64,000 bases of DNA, taken from contig NC_088322.1 of the NCBI RefSeq assembly GCF_910592395.1, positions 14,381,431-14,445,430 on the forward strand. The letters are read 5' to 3'. The translations under genes were made by a program, and so were the position numbers. A model generated the notes under the pieces. The model worked only from the letters and a program-made list of their open reading frames with translations. It did no database searches and was not told the DNA's origin. Source of the stretch: Lineus longissimus (Eukaryota; Nemertea; Pilidiophora; Heteronemertea; Lineidae). Shown here piece after piece: positions 50,935 through 63,444 of this stretch (within the stretch, counting starts at the first letter, position 1; the number at the start of each line of letters is the position of its first letter).

Positions 50935-53390
50935 ACAGTGACGCAATCAGGTGATGGCACTCTGCATATTCTGCTATTGATAGTGTCAACTCCTCTTAAA
51001 CATTGACTTCAACTGATGTCACAGTGAAACTATCGGCCGGGGATATATCCGGCAATACACCAGGCAATTCTTGGTGGTGTAACCTGCTTTTGAGCATTGA
51101 CAACAAATCACATTTTCTTGGCATTCCCTCAAAATCTTATCATTGATGTGACAATATTACATTGTCTGAGTCCTACCTCATATCACCAGCAATGTCCTAG
51201 ATTTCTTACAGCCCTTTCTTATGTATTGATCCCCAGTACATATTTGTCTGGAGAAAATCCTCCAAGCCAATCTGATTCCAAGGTGGCCTGCTGCACCTAC
51301 CAGGAGGGTAGATCGAGCAGAGACGATCGATGCCATGTAGTGCAAGGACTATAGCGTAGCGTAGGGTATAATGGTGTGAGGTCAGGCTCTGTAGAGGAAG
51401 AGGCTGGCGAAAGCAGAGGATATTGTCTCACTTCAGTGTGGAGGACGATTGGGTTAGCATCATGATGATGTACTGACATAAAAATCTAAGTCTGTACGAA
51501 TTGACGCCATCGTCAAGTGCAATTCAGTCGTCGTCTAAGTTTTTATCGAAAGTGTGTGCTCTGAGAATTTCAATACCTATCCCCCATATAATCCTATAGA
51601 ACTCCAACAGAAAAAAATATCGATGCTAATGTCAATTGATCAGCCTGACAGCCTGCATAGGCTGCTCGATACGAAATAATTATCCTCGCGTAAAATAGCT
51701 ACATGTGTACGAATCGAATATATTGTCCAGTGATTTTCGATATGTGCAGTCTTGCGGTCGTAGAGGATTGAATTATGATCGTATTCGTATTGGTTAATAT
51801 TTGCTCAAGTAATATGGCGATTTTCTATGCATTGTTGATGAGTTTCAACAGACTGGTGAGTGTTTGACGAATTTCTGTGGAGAGGTTGAATGCTGTCGTT
51901 ACTGTTTTCTCGCATATGACTTGATCACGTGTTTGTGTATGGCACGGCAGTGAACCTACAGCTACCCTATTTTTCACTTCTAATTCGAATGTTAAAGGAG
52001 GCCCTCTTATACACTGCTTTATTTGGGTTGACATCATGTGTGTTACATTTTCTGTGAGACAGTATATGAGTGAAAGTGGTTGTCTGTTGTCTTTCGGTGT
52101 TTGATCTGCTTGTCCACGGACTGCGAATAAATGAAGGTTGGAGTTGTATGTTGGTGCTTCTGCGATAGAATGACAGGTGCCACACAAACATGTCGATTTT
52201 TCCTATGGTGTGAGTGACTACTGTATTGTTCCCTTAAAACAGATGTGATAACTAACTAGGACCACAAAAACATTTCGAAGTATATCTTGAATGTTACAGA
52301 TTCGGAGCTTGTTCATTTGTTGGTAGACCTTGACCAGGACTCTAAGTGTATCCTCTCTCTATTATTTCAAGCCTACGTAACCCGCCAATAACAACTGTCA
52401 CGCTGCGATGGAACTAAAACAAAACTCAACTTCGACACTTTCCGCTTTAAGCTAAGGCTTTCGTCAGGAGTATGTTCTGAAGCATATTCTTTAAAGACTT
52501 TGTAGTCTTGTAATCATCCAGCTCCCAATAACTGTACTCCAACAAGGAAATAACTTTCTTTGGATTAATTTCTGTTTGATATACCAGTCGTATTTTCTGT
52601 GGACGTTCAGTGTTCGATGTGGATTTTGCTGCTTGACATTATTCAGAGCTGCTTGCTCCTGGCTTGGTTGGAGACAACGACCATTGATTTCTTTGCTGAT
52701 TTCTTGCTGATTGCTGAAAATTAAGTAAACAAACAATTTTTTAATGTGATTTGAGTGAAGTGGATATCAATGAAATTGAGAGACAATGCGATTTAAGTTG
52801 ATATACTCAGTTGAGAGAACATGACATTTAAGTGGATAAGCAACACTTTAAGTGGATCAATAAGGTTTTCATCGTGACAGTATAATTGCTGAAAACAACT
52901 TTTTCAAGTTCGGCTGCGCGGCCAGTTGCGTTGTGACATTTTACTCTATGCAATAGTAGTTTTACGGCACATGAGTTATGCACTACATTTTATACATACT
53001 CGGCAAATTTTCGCCAACGTTTTTATAGAACTAGTCTTCCTAGAGTATTGTTGACATTTTATTGCTAGTATTACTAGAACAGCGAGAGGAAGCTGGCAGC
53101 TGGTTAGTTGTAGAATTTATAATTCAATTGTGCATGTTAGCTGATTCAAGCATATTAATAATATCTACGATGAATGATACTTTTTGGTATGTGTACGAAC
53201 AACACACTTTTGACATATAAATAGCAGCATTTCCAAGCAATACAAAAAACAACATTGGAAGTTTATATTTGTTACGTGACATGAGGAGTAGATTGTCATT
53301 TGATATCGAATACCAGTAGATCTTGAAATCAGAAAGACAAAAAGGAAAAAAATTGTTCGTATTTGCTAACTATCTTACTGTGTCTGAACA
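50935..53390. other. No gene seen
   Basis: The minus-strand ORF of 120 codons (51825-52187) has no domain or splice support. A neat acceptor-like string (TTTGCTAAC branch-point match, pyrimidines, GAACAG) ends at 53391, but no donor follows it. Confidence 0.35.
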
Positions 53391-53399
53391 GAAAGCAGC

Positions 53400-56300
53400 C
53401 ACATTGGGAGTTCAGCTAATCAGTCGAATTCTGAGGAACTGCATTAGATGCAAGGACAATAAGACTTGGGATTGGCAAAATTAGCATCTGTGGATTCCGA
53501 ATACGGGTTGCTGTTGCAGATGTCTAACTACTGGCTTTAAAGGAACGGTATTTGATAGGTGCTGGAAGGTGACTCGATAACTGGTGGAATTAGCGCCTGT
53601 TGATTCCTGAGCAAGCACGTTTGGCTGTTGTTGCAAATTAACTCGGAATTAGCTCGCACTTGCTCAGTGTTAATTATATTGTGGTAACGCGAAATCAATG
53701 AGCTCTGATGTGAATAATTGATAGAGCTTAGCAAAGATACTAGAACAGGAGGATTGAACATGGTAGTGGCCTCAAATAGCTAGACGGTGAAGAGGCTCAC
53801 TGATGCATGTGTGGCTTAACAGTCGCCCACACCTTGTTGACTTGCTGACTGCAACAATCACGGGTTGAAGAGTTTGATAATCAAAACTTAACATTTGGAA
53901 CTCGGACATTCCGTGGGAAATTGCTGCACCTGCTGTTACTGCTGACTGTGGAAGCCTTGGAACGATTTCACGAGTTGTTGGCATGACTAGGACTACATTA
54001 CAGTTGATTCAGTGGAACCTCGCAGCACTTGGTGATGACTTGATGACTGTATAACACTGGGTGGACTGGAATAAAATGTAAAACTCTACATAATTGGACA
54101 ATTACTTGCAAATGGTTCAGTTGTTCGCATGTAACCTGGGACACTATCTCACAGGATTCTGCTAAGGTTGCGTTTGTTTTAGCCTTGCGGTCGACTAAGA
54201 AGAGTTCTCAACTTTCTGTTGGGTTGGCATTTACGCAATTCGACCGACATGTATGTAAAGCTAATATATCCTTGTTGACATCACACGGAATACCTTCTTG
54301 GTATAGGATTGCTTGTTTGCTTCAGTGTTTAACACAAATATTGTGACTTGCAAGGCTCTGGGCGCATGTATAATTGGGATAACTGTAGGATCAAGTCTAT
54401 CCCTCAGGAACTGTGCTTCGTTCTGTATTACCAAGAAACTAATCACATTGCTGTGACGATTTACATCTCCGTCGGTGATGGAAGACTTGAGGATACCACA
54501 CCAGATCTGAAATCGTATAAAGGTCTGGAACGATTTCTGATTTTATCTCAAACGCACGGGTATGGAATGTTAGCAATAACTCTTTGGAAATTTTCTCCTG
54601 GAGTGCATTGTGACTGGTCGAATTATACACCACGTGGAATGATATGCTACTAGACCACGTACAGCTGGAAACTTGGTCGAAATTCATTGCCGTCGATTCT
54701 GTACTATTGCTGGTTTTGTATAGGAAAGAACCACTTAGAGACGGAAAAAAGATACAAGACACAATCGCTTGGTAGTGAAATTTGACTTATCTATTGCCGG
54801 CAACAAGAGGTAAGATTACCAAACCTGCTTAGCCTGCTAGTCTGGCTTAAAACAGAGATTTCTTTCCCTACATTTGTGGCACGACATTTGAGTAACATCT
54901 TGTTAATGCTTCGAGCACTTAGAAGTGAGATAAACACTTGCTTTTATGGAGATTTAGGTACTTTGTCTGGAAGAAGAAGAAGAGGAGTATGATCTTATCA
55001 GCTGGTGGACTTCTGAACTTTTGATCTCGGTTTGGGTTAAGGTTATCTCTGTTGGAACAAAGATCTTGTTGTACCCACAACGAACTCTCATACCTGGTGA
55101 AGTGATAACAGCCAGTTTAGAGTAAGATTTCAACCACGTACTAACTTGGATACAGTCTGAATCATTTGAGGAATATAACCGCAATTGCACAGTCAAGGAG
55201 TTTACACTTGGATCGAACAGCGTAACATTCTCATCAGTTGGATGAAAAATACACTAACCGACCCTGGTTTCTCCAAGGATACATTCATTTACGTGGAGAA
55301 GTATCCACTGATTATACAGTCGTTAGTGTAATGCTCTCTGAGAATGTGGGATTTGGGATTAATGGTATAACATCCTGGAAGGGAAACACGTGGAATTCTG
55401 GGATTGTGTGGTATGTGCTGAACTTCATTAATAAAGAAGAGCTTTTGTCTTGAGGACACTTTTGTTTACTGAACAAGTACATATTAGTAGTGATCACTTA
55501 TTCCCTAAATAACACTGGAAATATTAAAGAAAGTGAAGTGAGTGATTGACAATGCAGCTTGAAGCACAAAGGATTTGAAACTTCAAGTCATACTGAAATA
55601 AAATTAATGAAAAGTAAAAGCGATCAGAATATAAATTGACAAGCAAGCTGGTAAATATCATTACTTTGATCATTCAGCGTACAACGATATTTCCATCTGT
55701 TCACACCATTTGATTGTATCCAGCAGTGTCTTTATATCCATAGTTTAAATACCAGAGGACTTAACTGATTTTACTCTACAAATTGAAGAAGAAACTAAGA
55801 TTCTTTGTTGGCCAGTTGGGAAGAGAAAAATTTGTTTTTGCGCATTCCTTCAAAACTAATCACTACTTCGACTGGGAATACTTTGAATACAAATGTACTT
55901 GGAATTTTTTTTTAATTTTTGTGTAGTGTTGAAACAGTTTGGTGTACGTACCTTGTATCACTGTTGAAACATTCACCAGTTCGGACATAAGGTTTCATTC
56001 AGCACTTGAAAGCGTAACTTTGTGGCTGCACCTTGTGGCTGTATTCAGGAATTGGTATATAGTTTCACGAACTATATGTCATGGATTTGTGGGTACTGGT
56101 CTTGCTGTGGAGATGAACAGAATCATATACGCTAACTATTCTGCGCTGTTGGAAGGAGTTACGTTGGAAATATTGTCAGAATTCACGAACATTTCCTCTT
56201 CAAGGAACTGAGTCAAAACGTTAACAATTTGACTATTGACTTATTTCACCAAGTTTCCGAAGGTCGGCGTCTTCATTTGGTTCTAAGAAGGAATCATATT

Positions 56301-56700
56301 TACAAGGCTTAACAATATCCTATCGGGGATTTTAACATCATTCAAAGAATTAAATTACAAGAATCCATGATATTTGGCATTCTGTTACCTGCCAAATGGC
56401 AAATTGGCGGTAATATCATCTTTTGTTTGTCTTGGTTAATGCCACCAGGGAACAAATTGAGTTAAGATATTCTGACTTGGCGAACCCACAGGGAATAAAA
56501 GTTAATCTTCTTGGAAGGCTCATCAAGAGTAAACCTGGTACCGTTGGATCTCGCAGTTACCTAAAGAAATCTTTACACAACACAGACAGTAGATGGATTG
56601 AACATTCAAGGAATTTGATTCGTACCTGTTGGTAAGATATTAGACTCGAAAAAAGAAATTTTGGAATCTGAAAAAAATATAATTGGTCCCCGAGGGTGGA
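53400..56700. repeat. Unclassified repeat-like block
   Basis: The block has several tryptophan-containing open frames on the + strand (54348-54653, 55238-55453, 55939-56211) and internal diverged repeats. For example, AATTAGCATCTGTGGATTCC near 53480 recurs about 105 bases later as AATTAGCGCCTG followed by TTGATTCC, and each is followed by GGTTGCTGTTGC or GGCTGTTGTTGC. A bulged inverted repeat lies at 56385-56413 (TTACC.TGCCAA ... TTGGC.GGTAA). I found no reverse transcriptase, integrase or transposase motif and no terminal repeats. It may be a heavily decayed element. Confidence 0.3.
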
Positions 56701-57078
56701 CGCACAGTATTGATATAAATGCATAATATTCGATATCAAAAGGAGCAAATTATACACATTAATCGACTTCTTAACAAATAAACCTTTATGTAGTTGTAGG
56801 GCATTTACACTAAAACTCAACTTATCTTACGTTCAGAAGTTGAAGGGCAATAAAATTAATACTCAACTCATGTAAACTTTATCAATTCAACTTATATACA
56901 ATATTGACTGAAATTAGTATTATTGACTCTGTGACTGTAACTTTTGCAAGAAACACTGATGGTGAATAAAAGCTGTAAGGTTTTGGTGTTGCCGGTGGTG
57001 GAATGGGTAAAAACGTATGCCCTTATTCGTATCATAGAGACTTTGTGACAACGAAAGTTCTTTGCTCGGAGACACAGT

Positions 57079-57135
57079 ATGGAGGAGGACTACGACTCGG
57101 AGGATTTTGAAGACGAGGAGGTAGAGAAAGAAAAT
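57079..57135 (+). CDS. Candidate alternative first coding exon C
   Basis: ATG 57079 is in a good start context (A at -3, G at +4). It opens a very acidic peptide, MEEDYDSEDFEDEEVEKEN, 19 codons ending exactly in phase 0 at the donor AAAAT|GTAAGT (57135|57136). Eleven of 18 following codons end in G or C, against the A+T-rich surroundings, and without splicing the frame stops two codons after the donor. This is a classic short first exon with an acidic N-terminus. An acceptor-like CAG directly before TATGG is spoiled by a nearby AG, so a first exon is preferred. It lies between the recursive sites at 42589 and 63487. No family is assigned. Confidence 0.6.
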
Positions 57136-57139
57136 GTAA

Positions 57140-59270
57140 GTTGATTTATTAGTCGATTAAGTGATTTAGTAGTAGATACTCTTGCATTACTGATAAAGGT
57201 GTGATTATTTACGAGGCCTTGTTCCAGATTAAATGGAATGACTAACGTTCACGAATAGTGCCTTGATCCCCATGCCCATGCGACAGATCGGTAAACATCG
57301 TTTTGTGTCTATCACCGGGATCAGTTTAGGTAAAACGAAAAAGTACACGTAGTCATTAAAAGATTGGCTTTTTGGACGTATGTGAGGAATAAGTAAGCGC
57401 AACATTTAGGCTTCCAACTTTTTTATTCCATAAAACGTATTGCCAAGTCAAAAAAAAAAAGATGACTACTTTGAATGTACGATACTGTTGGTTGGTTGAA
57501 GAGGATAGGCGAACAAATGCATTATTTATCTCCGAGTATAAAACTCGCGTTTGAGTACCCTCTCTAGAAACATAAAAACGTGCCAGTGCAATTCACCTTG
57601 ATATTCTTTATGGGACAGACAGGTAGGTTTTTTTACACAATTGCATACACAGTGGGGAAAATAATTCAAAACAAGGGCTAGAGTTTCAAAATATTTAGGT
57701 GAAGCTGGGTTGCAGTCCTAAATTTTTCATGACACGGTGAAATGAATGGCAAAACAGTTCTGTCCTGGTTCTGGTTTAGAATTTTGTATAGTGTACATAC
57801 CTGCAACTCTAAGATGCAGGTGAACTATAGACAAGGTGACTTTGATCATGCAATTCCAGCCCTGGAAAAAATTCCATATCATAGTATTTCCTTCTTGTTT
57901 AAAGAGAATTTGAAATATACGAAAGCAGCTAAAAAGTTGTAGAATATTACGAATACTGGATCATGTTGTGATAAGGAATTGGGTGTTTTATTTCAAAATT
58001 GCAAGAAATTGCCTTGGAATGCTGCCTTTGGCAAGGTTTGGGTGGTGCAATATCTAATAGTTAAAGTGTCATTCATTTGATTGATTATGCTAATTCTTAC
58101 AAACAACCAGGCGATTTGGTATCAATTTTCTCTCATTATGATATCATATGATTCAAAATTGCTTCCTGAGATACAAGGTAATTACATCGTAATGTATACC
58201 AGTATTTATGCGTTTAAACTTTGTAACATTCTTCTCTGAATGAATCGGTTGTCATCTTTTGATGCTTTCATGGCAATGATATTGATATTATATCACAGTT
58301 GCTGTACTAGGTACAGGAAGGGACCAAAAATGATAACCTTGAGCCTCTTTTGGGGACATTTTCGAAATATGCATAGAACTCCTTCATGAGAACCCCTGTA
58401 AGCAATTTATCAGCCTCACAATCAAGAAAGACACGTTCATGACAAAATAGATAAGATTTATTTGGAACCTTCCCATTGGCTACTGGTGATTACTTTCTCG
58501 AGTCTAGACCAATCATATTACTCAAAACATATTGCTGATTCAAAAGTAGGGAATCCATTTATTCCTCCTCCAGACATACTGAACATTGTTGTATTGAAAG
58601 TGTGTCTGGTCGGTATGTACGTTGCCGTCCCCTGGGGATAGACATCGACCAAATTGACATACATCTCCGGCCGAAATGCGTTCAACTATATGGACTGTTT
58701 ATATTGAGGATTCCCCTTGAGGGTCATCCATATTGGGGGGACATTGCGTATCATCACCATGTATGATTTGTAGATTTCTCTTCTTTTCAAAAGATTTAGT
58801 CGAAATAAGTGTAGACGGTGTAGGAATTGACAAGTGAACTGTGTACTGTTCTGATGTCGTGGATCACCGTAACACGAGAAGGATATAGGATTTGTTTCTT
58901 AAACCAGATACAAACAACAACATTTCGTTACTGCGAAGCAAACTGTTCTCTTGTTCATTTGATTGTATCGACATTGTAACTTGTCATTGCTGAAAAGTGA
59001 GCTCGTGATCGGCGTGCCAACACAATAACTTGGCTAGAGTCCCCATTATTCCTCCTTTTCAAAGGGTTCTCGAAACTATATACTTAGCAAATTAATATTG
59101 GTAGTTGCTAAATTTGCAAATGGTTAGTACTGCCATGATATCATATCAACTTTGGTCAGAGTGTTTGTTACGCTTATCAATAACCAACCATCTACTACAG
59201 GAGATGATTGATATATATGGAAATGAATAATTGAGCGAACCAGGTTTTGCGTGCTATATGCCCCTGCGTT
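57140..59270. other. Intron after exon C; no gene seen
   Basis: Short frames only, with no repeat recognised. Confidence 0.4.
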
Positions 59271-59284
59271 TCATGAATAATAAA

Positions 59285-59375
59285 ATGCCCAAGCCCGGTG
59301 GGAGCCCCAAAAAAATCCATCTTCTTTCTTCTGTGTTTCATGATCGTAATTTGGAAAGACAGGAGGAGCTCGAAG
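59285..59375 (+). CDS. Weak candidate exon D
   Basis: From ATG 59285 thirty codons are open to a perfect donor, CGAAG|GTAAGT (59375|59376), ending in phase 1. The start reads MPKPGGSPKKIHLL and the end reads HDRNLERQEELE, coiled-coil-like. Third-position GC is only about 45%. The pyrimidine-rich CATCTTCTTTCTTCTG inside could instead belong to an acceptor for a 13-base microexon starting at GAGGAGCTC after GACAG. That microexon would continue exon C in phase 0 with EELE. The donor is strong, but the exon's left edge is unsettled. Confidence 0.32.
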
Positions 59376-59379
59376 GTAA

Positions 59380-61400
59380 GTTTAGCACCATGGTTGTGGA
59401 TTAAAGGGAAGAGGTGTTGGCTTTTGCCAGGCCTCCCAAGCGCATATATTCCTGTTGGTCAGTTGCTTTGTGGTAGAGAAAGGAGGAGTTGTGTCCAATT
59501 ATACAAACACTACATGCCTTGACAACCGGAGGTGCGGAATGTCATTACCTGTGATAGTGCGGTGCTGTTAGTTCACCATTCTGTCATTAGTTATCTTAGT
59601 TCACCAGCTTCAGCTTAAACATTACTGGCAAACAAAAAGTGTCCATGACAAATCCAGCCGAAAGGTGAGGACAGAACTGCATGCCCAAACCGACCAAATG
59701 GATGTTCTCGAGTGGCTGCACCATCACATTGTGTGATGGTGTAGCCAACCAAGTATGTTGCTGCAATGCATCATTATTGGTGTATATCGTCCATGTGTTA
59801 TCTGTGGCGATAGAACGTTCTTCCCAAAAACAGTCGTTCGGCCATCTTGAATTGCACCCTGCTGACCAATTGATGATGTTTGCTGGTTGCTAGGGGTGAT
59901 GTATTAGGTTGATCTGCTGCACAGTATGGTTTCCACTGACCCTTGCCGGAACGTAATGAATTTCTGATATGTCCATAAATCGGTCGTGTCAAGTGATGAG
60001 CTCTCCTCTTGGTCTAAATGTTTACAACTCGACCAGATGGACACTCAAAGCTTGTCCAGTTTGGCCATGGAATGCTGGTGAGGTAAGGGATCGTCTTCAG
60101 AGCCAGAGGCAGTCCCGGTAATCTGAAATGAATCGTTTAGAGATTAAGATCAACTTGAAATGTGATGATTATGTTGATATTAAGTGGTTCGGCAGCCCAA
60201 ACAGCTTTGTCAAAATTTTACTTAAGCCTGTCCTGTTGTGCGATGAATCACTCCGTATACCAATCATTCAACCTAACCGAAAAATCCAATTTACCCACTT
60301 CGTTTGAGGGTCCATTGATGTTCAGAGCAATTTGACGAAGATATTGCTTGCATCTCTTGGGACTAATCTGTCCAAAATTTCATCGGAAAACCAGTTACGG
60401 CTTGCTCTAACCGGTTCAAAGAGGCGTACGCCTGACAATTCTGACTGTGTACATCCCAGCAAGACATTTCACTGTCGCAACTAATTCACATTCCTCAGTA
60501 GAAGTCGTTTGCATATCGATTCTAATGAATTGATGGTGCGGCTGGTCGATGTGATTTAGCGACAGTTGTTCCATGTGAAATACATAACCATTTCACTGTC
60601 ACGGCTCAGATCCGTCTTGCTTAGCCCATGGTAACATGTTGTTTTTGAGTAGCAGTACTGCGTTTATTGCTTTTACGGGATGTGGTTTAGCAATAGTCCT
60701 GCAGATAGATGTTTAGTCCGTTTAAAAACAAGTGTACTTCGTCAGCCTTTTATTTGGAGGGACTTTCGTAGAAATACAATCTACTGGATGTGAATTAGAA
60801 GCATCTTTAAATTGTTTTCCACAGTTGATCATGTGCTCCACACAACGTAATCAGAACCATCATCAGAACATCATTTGCATATGGACCTGCAGCCGATATG
60901 GTGGATGTGGTTTTGTGTATGGGCTTCCGTCTGTCTGGGAAATCGTCTTCAATATAGATTGAGAGAGGCCCAAATGAAATGAGCCTAAATTGACATTCTA
61001 GTGTGCATTCAGTCAAGCACCACTCAGATTAATGAGATGAACGCAGACGGAGAGATTTGGGCATTTCTTTGATCTCTTTTACTAGGGCGCATGATCACAC
61101 GTCCTCTATCAAAACACACTATAATAGTTAAGGATCCGATTGCTGTCTAGTCGGGGAAAAAATGCTTTGCAATAAGATTGCCTTTCAAGTCACTTACTGC
61201 CGAACCTCTGCAGTCTTCCTATATATATGTGCAAGGGACTGATTGCCAGATAAAATGATATTTTGAAATTGTTTGCGATATGACTGCTACTGAGTATGAC
61301 TGCCAGAATCTAAACCAGTGTAATGTAATAATGCAGCCATGGTTAGATGCCTCTGTCGATGTTGTTCTAGCCATGCCAACCCTAGTCAAAAATCCCATTA
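59380..61400. other. No gene; one near-perfect hairpin
   Basis: GGCTGCACCATCACA at 59714-59728 pairs with TGTGATGGTGTAGCC at 59732-59746 around a 3-base loop, with one G-U type mismatch. Otherwise only short frames were seen. A donor-like GTGAG|GTAAGG at 60072 has no open frame leading into it. Confidence 0.45.
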
Positions 61401-61405
61401 TGATT

Positions 61406-61575
61406 CTTAGTAAGGATCTCCTTCATTGTCATATACATATAATACATTATTTACAGGAAGATTCTTAGTAAAGATCTTAATAAGAATCTTACAAGATTCT
61501 TGCATTGATTATTAATGTGCATATACCTACAAAACGAATAAGATCTTAAAGATGAATCTCATGAGAATCATATCA
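61406..61575. repeat. AAGATTCTTA/CAAGAATCTT word cluster
   Basis: Words such as GATTCTTAGTAA, AAGATCTTAATAAGAATCTT, CAAGATTCTT and AAGATCTTAAAGATGAATCT recur within 170 bases. They are self-complementary (AAGATCTT, AAGAATCTT against AAGATTCTT). Similar words occur near 37.1-37.2 kb and near 0.25 kb. This suggests a small dispersed repeat with palindromic subunits. Confidence 0.5.
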
Positions 61576-61579
61576 GGAT

Positions 61580-63435
61580 ATTCGAACTGTGAAACCACCC
61601 TGAAGACCCGTGGTAAGAGTTCCTTACACCAGACAGGCTTTCTTATGGTAAGCATATCTTTGACAGCCTTTTAAGTCGCACCAATGTGGGATTATGATGC
61701 TTGAAGAGAATAGACAGGTATCTTATTCCATGTACTTATACCCAACCCAGAATAATTTTGGCGGCAGTGTGGTGACCTGAAAGGAGCTAGACATGATTAA
61801 GGGTGAAATAATGATCATTCTTGTCTTTACTCATACATGAACGGGATGCCAATGACTGAAGTGGCATCATTTGGGGATGATTGGGCTATCAGGAAGCTTA
61901 CAAAGGTGGGACTGGTCGTGACTGTCTTGCAAGCCAATGGGGTATTGAAAGATGTGTCTGATGACATTCACGTAATGGACCATGTCGGCCAATTATGTGG
62001 TTTAACCCTTTGACATTTCACAGAAAATACTCTAAACAACTGGAAAATACTGACCTCTGTTCAAAAACTTGAAGGTGGGCATCCCGGTTTTTTCTGTTTT
62101 GCTCTCACCTGAGATTTTTAAAGAGAACTCTGGTACTTCGCCTCTTTCTTATGGAGCCAGGCTCAGGTTGATTCCAAAATCACACTGGCTGTTATGGCTG
62201 AACCATCAAACATGCAAAAGGTTGACCCCATGAGATAGCTATTTTGGTTCCCTACACCAGAGCTTCAAGCGCAGATCAACGTTATGGAGGGAAACATCCA
62301 ATTAACTAAACCAGTAAGTCTTTGGTACCACTTCTCCTGCCTGTTGAAAAACCCGTTATTTAACCAACAGGAAATGGGTTTGATTCCCATGAAAGCCATA
62401 GATTTGTCACCTTGCTTAATTGAATTACTGATTCGGTTTCCAAACGAAACAAACCAGAACAACATGTGATGTGTTTGCTGGTTTGCTGGTTGATTAGTTA
62501 ACACCAGAGCAGCATTGGCAACAACTGCACCTCTATTGTGAGGCTTCTTGTTGCTGTATTCGCATCGTTGCACTTAATGATGTCTTGCTTTAGATTCAAT
62601 GCAATAGACAGTTTAATGGTTTCCAATCAACTTCGCTAAAGGCATGTTTGTGGCGATAACTACAATTTGAAAATAAAATTAATGAAAGATATGGCCATAA
62701 CATTTTGTTTACTCTCTAAATGTGCAAACCGCAGCTGGTGTTTTAGTCTACTAATTATACCGATACTCCCACAAGACAATTAAAACAGTTACTTCAACAG
62801 CATGCTCATCATGCTAAAATCAATGCTGGAGTTTGCATTGGCGTAAGAAGTAGAGCTCTACTGATTAATTTTCGGTGTAGGCAGTCTAGGATGGTGGTGA
62901 TTGCCTTTTCCCTATGCAGTTTTAATCATGTAAGGCGTAAGAATAGTGATCAGATCCAATCCACGGAAAGATTTCAGAATCACTCTGTAAATCTTCCTTG
63001 AGATATCCCACGCATGCCATCATTTCATAACTGCATTGAAACACACTATCACTCTAAGAAATCATTCAAGACTCCATGCAACTTGAGTCTTTTCCGGCGT
63101 AAGACGGCGATCAGCTCAATCCCTGAGCCCTTTTTGACGCCGTCTAAGCTCCCAAAGGATTTCCCAAGCTTTCTATAACTTCATTTTCTGTGACATCCAC
63201 ACAGTAACTTCCCCATCCATTATCCAGTAGTTTTGAATGATACAAATGCCAATATCCTGGTACTACGAGAAATCTGCCATCATACATGTGCTGATTAGAA
63301 TGACAGACTGATAGTCAGGAATGCAAATCTGAGTCTTGGTCCAGTGACATAGGTTTCAATTATGTTTATTGGCTGAAGCTTAAATTCACCCTTAGATAGG
63401 AGTTGATTTTCTTGTCAACTTTTGGTACTGCTGAT
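61580..63435. other. No gene seen
   Basis: Short frames on both strands only. The 102-codon minus frame at 62265-62573 overlaps a + frame and has no domain. Confidence 0.4.
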
Positions 63436-63444
63436 GTGGCTGTT

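Noticed and set aside
51825-52187. 120-codon minus-strand frame
   Set aside because: No recognisable motif, no acceptor or donor logic, and an overlapping alternative frame of 74 codons.
54790-54815. Donor CAAGAG|GTAAGA
   Set aside because: The phase 0 frame has a TGA a few codons upstream with no ATG between, and there is no acceptor nearby.
60040-60080. Donor GTGAG|GTAAGG as an exon end
   Set aside because: I saw no convincing coding frame leading into it and no domain pattern, and the ATG nearest to it reaches a stop before the donor.
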